Shown here: piece after piece, positions 60,101-64,000 of the stretch
Position numbering within the stretch: the stretch's first letter is position 1
Layout: each line of letters starts with the position of its first letter
Source of the DNA: Macrotrachela quadricornifera
Taxonomy: Eukaryota; Rotifera; Eurotatoria; Philodinida; Philodinidae
Direction: 5' to 3'
Assembly: GCA_022393335.1 (NCBI GenBank)
Contig: JAJEKB010020944.1
Location: 235,583-299,582 of the forward strand
Length of the DNA: 64,000 nucleotides
Program-made: the position numbers and the translations under genes
Notes under the pieces: model-generated
What the model was told of the DNA's origin: nothing
The model's input: only the letters and a program-made list of their open reading frames with translations
The model's database searches: none

Positions 60101-63100
60101 TGGGAGACCTTAAGTTTGGAAATGTCATATTTCTGAATTTCAACCTGAAACTTTATGAGCATAAACGTCTCAATGAGACTAGCTCTCATAGAAATTTTCA
60201 GACGCTTCGAACCAAGTTTTGCCATGATATAAAGTCTGTAAAAATGCAAGTTCTATACATTATTCGTGAAAAGCAACTGTATCAAGGTCTCTGACAGAAA
60301 CCTCTTAAAAGTAAATGTGTATATTAAAAATTTGATAATTTTGTCTAATATCACCAGGAATCCAAATTCTTTAGGGTTGTTACTAGGACATTATGTACTA
60401 TATATAGGTCAAGAATCGTTGAAATCAAACGGGCGCACCTGCAAACAATGCTTCGTAAGTCAAATTTCTTAAAAAACCTAAAAGAAAGTAAATTATATCA
60501 CTTAAGTCTTAATAATTTGATTTGAAATCTATATCAAATTGGATTAAAATCGCGCAATTTTGATCGATTTTTAATTCCAAAAAATCAACTAGAATCAAAT
60601 ACAGACCTTCAAGTGAATCAGGCTGGGCTTAATAATGTCAGTTTGTAGGTCATCGAACTTTGCCTCAGCCCAGCTCTTCCATGGGCTACTCATCTAGTTA
60701 AAAATTGTTTCTCAATGATAGTTTTTCTTGCTGCTCTAATTAGGGATGGCATATAGGGTAGATATTTAGTTTTTCATCTGAAACGATTTCCACGATAGTT
60801 TGGCAAAGTTGACTAGATGCCCTATTATCCCTTTGTAGAACTCAACATTTGCTATAACTTTGCTTATCACATCGTTTCTTGATATTGTTCATGAATAAAT
60901 GTATGAGGGATACACCCAGAAGTTAGTATTTATTTTATTAAAGTAAATAGTACGTATTTTATATATCCCTAATATTTTTGTTCATAAACAATAGTATCAA
61001 ACAGTGTCACAAACACAGTTATAGCAAAAGCTGAATTCTTCAATGTGACAATAAGACATCTAATCAGATGTGTCAAACTATTATGAAAATTGTTTCACAT
61101 GAAAAAACAAATATTTACCTCATGAACCATCCTCTAGTTTTACCTAAAGTTATTTTTTTATGGTTAACGGTTCTACTATTTCATCGATTGAATTACAATT
61201 TATTTCATATAATTAATAATACGTAACAACTTCTTTATGATCTAAATTTTATCCATAGGCACCCATCGCAACATTGACCTGCCCAACCCAACGCGTTTTT
61301 TTAAAACATATACAGTTCATCGACTGGGGTAGCCTTGGTCCAGCCCATTCGGAGCTGTGATCTGACTTTTGCTCTTTGTTTCATTTAGAAATAGTGTCAT
61401 ACAGTAGGAATGAACGGAACGTGAACCCCATTCTGTCGTCGTATTTGATTGTTGGATTACAATTGTACAACTAACAAGGGAACATTCCCGGGTGTCCATT
61501 CACTTTTGATTCAGGATCTTGCACATCTTGTAGACCATAGTGAGCTATATCTACCTTAAAAAAAGTTCGTGCCTCTAGCGTGTTTCTGACGATATATAGA
61601 GTTTTTAGTGAATCTTCTCTATAGCACTTAACGTTTGCAGCAAAGCTATATTTTTGAATTTTGATCTCAAACTTTGCCAATATATAGGTCTCAGCTAGCC
61701 TAACTTGCATAAAAGGTTTCAGAAATTTTGGACAAAGTTTCTTCAAGATATGCAACCATCAAGGTACGGTTCCTTTTTCATAGATAGTATATATATAGTG
61801 CATTTTATGAAACCTTCGTATCTTGAAGAGACTTTGTTCAAAAGTATTGAAATTTTTTATAGAGGCTAGGCTAACTAAGGCCTTTATATTGGCAAAGTTT
61901 GAGATCAAAATTCAAAAATATAGCTTTGCTGTAAAAGTTAAGTGCTATAGAGAAGATTCACTAAAAACTCTATATCTCGTCAGAAACATGCTAGAGACAC
62001 GAACCTTTTTTTAAGGTAGACATAGCTCATTATAGTCTACAAGATGTGCAAAATCCTCAGTCAAAAGCGAATGGACATCTAAGACTGTTCTCTTGTAAGC
62101 GAAAAACGGAGATTGAAATCGATGTGAAAATCCTGCTTTCAGAATTATTCTACAAATCTATTGAAAGTGCTCGTTTCCAACTGTACTTCTTTAATCTGAG
62201 ACATTTTTTGGATCTACATTTATCATTGCGTGCAAACAACAAATACGGGGAGTCATTTATTTATTATGATTAATTGCATTGATTTTGTGCCTTTTTTGGT
62301 ACATACTTTTTACAAGAATGAGACGCAGAAAAAAAGTTGATGAAACAAATACCACTGTCAACAGGAACTGTCAATTTATTAGTTGAAAGCCAACAATATT
62401 ATAGAACAGGAAAACAAGTTACAGACCATCTCTTCTTGTCACAAAACAATATATTCGGAGACCGAAAAACGGCCATATCCAATGCTTCCCAAGACGCTGT
62501 TACTGAGTCAGAAAATGCCGTATTATTCCGGCAGATTTTCTGATTGGTTCTGTCTAGTCATGGCAGGAACATGAATGAAAAGTTTCTCTGACGAGGGAAC
62601 ATATATGAGTGCCCTTCTCGAGAACCAGTTCAAGAGTATTCTATTCAGTAGAAACCTTGATAAATATCTTTAATATCAATTCCTTAACTGGTTTCATTTA
62701 GATATACAGACATGAAAGAAACACACTTTTCCATTTTCATGCCATTTTCTACTATCGTAGATGGATCATGTGTTTACTTGTGTAAAATTTACATGAATAA
62801 TCGTTTTTTAATCGAAGAGCCATCGAAAATGAACAGAATTATAAAGTTGGCGCTGTTATTGGTGATAGGTAAACATCTATCTCATGTCAGATCTTGGGTA
62901 TTTTCAATGATGTTTCTGTTAAAAAAATGACCATTCTCGTAAATCTTATACAAGTGAACAAATAATTCATCTACGATAGCAAATAATGACGTGAAAATGA
63001 AAAAGGTTATTTCCCTCATTTTTGTAGATCCGAATGAAAGCAGCTGACGCATTGATATTAGAGATATTCATCAAGTTTTCTATTGAATAGAATAATCTTA

Positions 63101-64000
63101 AACTAGTTCTTAGGGAGAATACTCAAGTACATTTTCTTGTGAATTCTAGTCCGTAATACTACTTTCATGTTTCCACAATTTCCATCACATTGCTAGCAGA
63201 TCGGCTAGTACACTTCTATCTGAAAAAAGATTCGCTTGAAAAGTTCATGCGTTAACCCACAACAGTGAACGACATTCTAATTAATCTCGTCTGCAACAAA
63301 CCAGATACTCGATGTATTCGGTTAAGCTAGGAAATTCAAAACGATAGATTTGAGCAGCAACTATCACTCAATCATTCGTTAGTTGAAGAAAAAGTGATTA
63401 TGAAGAATAGACTTCCTGTAAAGTTAGATCTTTAAAAATAGTCTCTTTCGAGATATCCAAGTATTACTCCAAATAGCAAAATAAGAAAATGCATGTGATG
63501 ATGTTGTTTTTTTTAAAGAACATTCTAACAAATTAGTAATGAAAAAGGACACGATAGTGAAGAACTTAGCTATCATTTTACCTTGTCGAAAACATTGTGA
63601 GACCATGTATGTTATAAAAAAATTTGAGCGTTGATCATTATCTGGTTCTACTTTTATCCAAAGATCGATGAGTAAATCGATATGTTCCATTATTTGGAAA
63701 AATATTTTCTGATCTTTAATGAAACATTCAATCCACTGACCGATTAATATTTCATAATTCATCCAATCAGCATTTGATTCACAAAGGAAATATTTGAACC
63801 AATCGACAAAATAAGCACTTGTTCGCTCAGGTTGACGACTGAGTGTACGCAAAAGATACTGCAAACGATCGATATCCTGCAGTAAATATGAGTCTTTGGA
63901 ACGAATTATAATATCGCGAACGGAAGGAAAATCATCCAAGGATACATGATGATTTTTTTCATACAAATATTGTTCAATCTTATGCCGTACTGTGTCATTT
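45126..64000 (-). CDS. RNF213-like giant AAA+ ATPase protein, 5' end outside the window
   Basis: Proposed exons (minus): 64,000-63,582, 57,509-56,604 and 56,548-45,126 (11.4 kb without an intron), about 4250 residues in view. The 55-bp intron 56,603-56,549 has GT...TTTATAG ends and joins in phase. The 6.07-kb intron 63,581-57,510 is inferred from a GTAAAA donor and a TTATTGTAG acceptor, both phase 1. In the last exon (ORF numbering): a Walker A-like GLGKST near 666, a C-x2-C-x9-C-x2-C zinc knuckle (CPKC...CDKC) near 1016, Walker A GETGCGKT near 1084 with Walker B LWIFFDEFN, and GKPGSSKS near 1424 with IVFDEIGLAEL near 1500. This pair of AAA modules is the RNF213 signature. Near 3052 lies an RZ-type finger, CSEDC...EDCGAPV...CLLC. 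I find no RING C3HC4 pattern. In vertebrates RNF213 is a cytosolic ubiquitin ligase in antimicrobial defence and lipid-droplet biology. A role here is inference. The frame is open throughout. Confidence 0.82.
58392..59398. mobile_element. hAT-like palindromic element with GGTATTG-repeat arms and perfect 8-bp duplication
   Basis: The ends TAGGGATGTAACAATACC and, reversed, TAGGCATGTGACAATACC are flanked by ATGATAGG on both sides (58,384-58,391 and 59,399-59,406). The left arm (58,410-58,590) is a GGTATT/GGTATTGACC array. The right arm (59,083-59,386) is the inverse, with about ten CAATACCGGT-type units. A segment of about 150 bp (GTAACTTCCTTATTTTCC to AATCTGATTGGCT) is present three times: 58,590-58,735, 58,776-58,922 (direct) and inverted at 58,935-59,083. 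The first and third copies are nearly identical. No transposase. The repetitive Tyr-Gln/Ile-Pro open frames here are translations of the microsatellite. Confidence 0.88.
59942..60455. mobile_element. 514-bp hairpin element of the CGAGGGAA family
   Basis: The left end is CGAGGGAACGATTCAAGGTG then CGCCC. The right end, reversed, is CGAAGCATTGTTTGCAGGTG then CGCCC. The flanking triplets are TCA (59,939-59,941) and TAA (60,456-60,458), one mismatch from a duplication. The arms continue: GATTTCAATGATTC pairs with the inverse of GAATCGTTGAAATC, and 60,000-60,092 pairs with 60,297-60,395 (CTTTTAAGAGG with CCTCTTAAAAG). No coding content. The arm sequence is unrelated to that of the other family members. 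Confidence 0.8.
60750..61140. repeat. Hairpin element of about 390 bp
   Basis: GACTAGATGCCCTATTATCC (60,811) through CATTTGCTATAACTTTGCTT to TATTGTTCATGAATAAATG (60,904) pairs with the inverse between about 60,972 and 61,066. The outer AGATATTTAGTTTTTCATC pairs with GAAAAAACAAATATTTACC at about 61,102-61,120. No CGAGGGAA ends and no clear target duplication. Confidence 0.65.
61475..62095. mobile_element. 621-bp hairpin element of the CGAGGGAA family, perfect TAA duplication
   Basis: The left end CAAGGGAACATTCCCGGGTG and the right end, reversed, CAAGAGAACAGTCTTAGATG are both followed by TCCATTC. TAA lies on both sides (61,472-61,474 and 62,096-62,098). The arms of nearly 300 bp pair almost throughout, with a centre near 61,785. 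The two mirrored open frames (61,471-61,755 minus and 61,823-62,014 plus, both reading KFEIKIQKYSFA) are a by-product of the palindrome and not genes. Confidence 0.87.
62592..63139. mobile_element. 548-bp hairpin element of the CGAGGGAA family, TGA duplication
   Basis: The left end CGAGGGAACATATATGAGTG and the right end, reversed, CAAGAAAATGTACTTGAGTA. TGA lies on both sides (62,589-62,591 and 63,140-63,142). The arms pair: ATTCTATTCAGTAGAAACCT then TGATAAATATC (62,640) with the inverse at about 63,065-63,105. The inner part (62,710-62,990) is largely unpaired and carries a meaningless open frame. Confidence 0.82.

Larger units (their letters stand above)
57510..63581 (-). other. Inferred 6-kb intron (or intergenic region) filled with transposable elements
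   Basis: The region between the two proposed RNF213-like exons contains no supported gene. It holds a hAT-like element (58,392-59,398), three CGAGGGAA-family hairpins (59,942-60,455, 61,475-62,095 and 62,592-63,139) and another hairpin (about 60,750-61,140). These account for about half of its length. The flanks 57,600-58,380 and 59,410-59,930 contain weakly matching inverted text (for example AAAAAATACCGATTTC and AACACCGATTCCGG), so the hAT-like element may sit inside an older hairpin. If the exon join is wrong, this is an intergenic region between two genes. Confidence 0.5.

Noticed and set aside
61471..62014. Mirrored frames containing KFEIKIQKYSFA on opposite strands
   Set aside because: They are a palindrome by-product within a hairpin element, with no family match.

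Overview
The window looks like nuclear DNA of a small, AT-rich animal genome, most likely a bdelloid rotifer. Reasons: very short GT-AG introns (55 bp is typical here), a B-box/coiled-coil protein of a style I associate with bdelloids, enzyme genes of families better known from microbes or plants (a GH114-like glycosidase, a GDSL hydrolase, a basic-secretory-protein metallopeptidase), and many small DNA transposons. The taxonomic call is inference. No database search was possible.

Layout. 1-2.6 kb: repeats only. 2.6-8.4 kb: a secreted GH114-like enzyme gene (four exons), an unknown protein with a possible ubiquitin-like middle, and a multi-pass membrane protein. 10.9-11.8 kb (minus): a secreted GDSL esterase. 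12.3-27.1 kb: a transposon-rich tract. It holds a hairpin element with an assembly gap at its centre, a 4.07-kb element with a pogo-like transposase that is interrupted by a hAT-like element, a B-box gene that may have lost its 3' part, further hairpins, a deleted Tc1-like element and a tRNA-derived SINE. 29.0-31.3 kb: about 25 copies of a 93-bp tandem repeat. 32-35 kb: small MITE-like elements. 35.9-39.0 kb: a five-exon gene for a secreted metallopeptidase with two PAN/Apple-like domains. 39.7-44.5 kb: a decayed hAT transposon, itself hit by a piggyBac-type MITE. 45.1 kb to the window end (minus): an RNF213-like giant AAA+ gene. Its exons can be joined in phase across a 55-bp intron and, by inference, across a 6.07-kb intron packed with transposable elements. 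The 5' end lies outside the window.

Main point of interest. The 4.07-kb pogo-like element and four palindromic (hairpin) elements share the same termini (CGAGGGAA-like, followed by a GTG-like core) and 3-bp target duplications of the form TAA or TGA. The long arms of the hairpins are otherwise unrelated to one another. This looks like a non-autonomous hairpin family that uses the ends recognised by the 4-kb element's transposase. A second theme is hAT-like elements with 8-bp target duplications whose arms are inverted arrays of short simple repeats.
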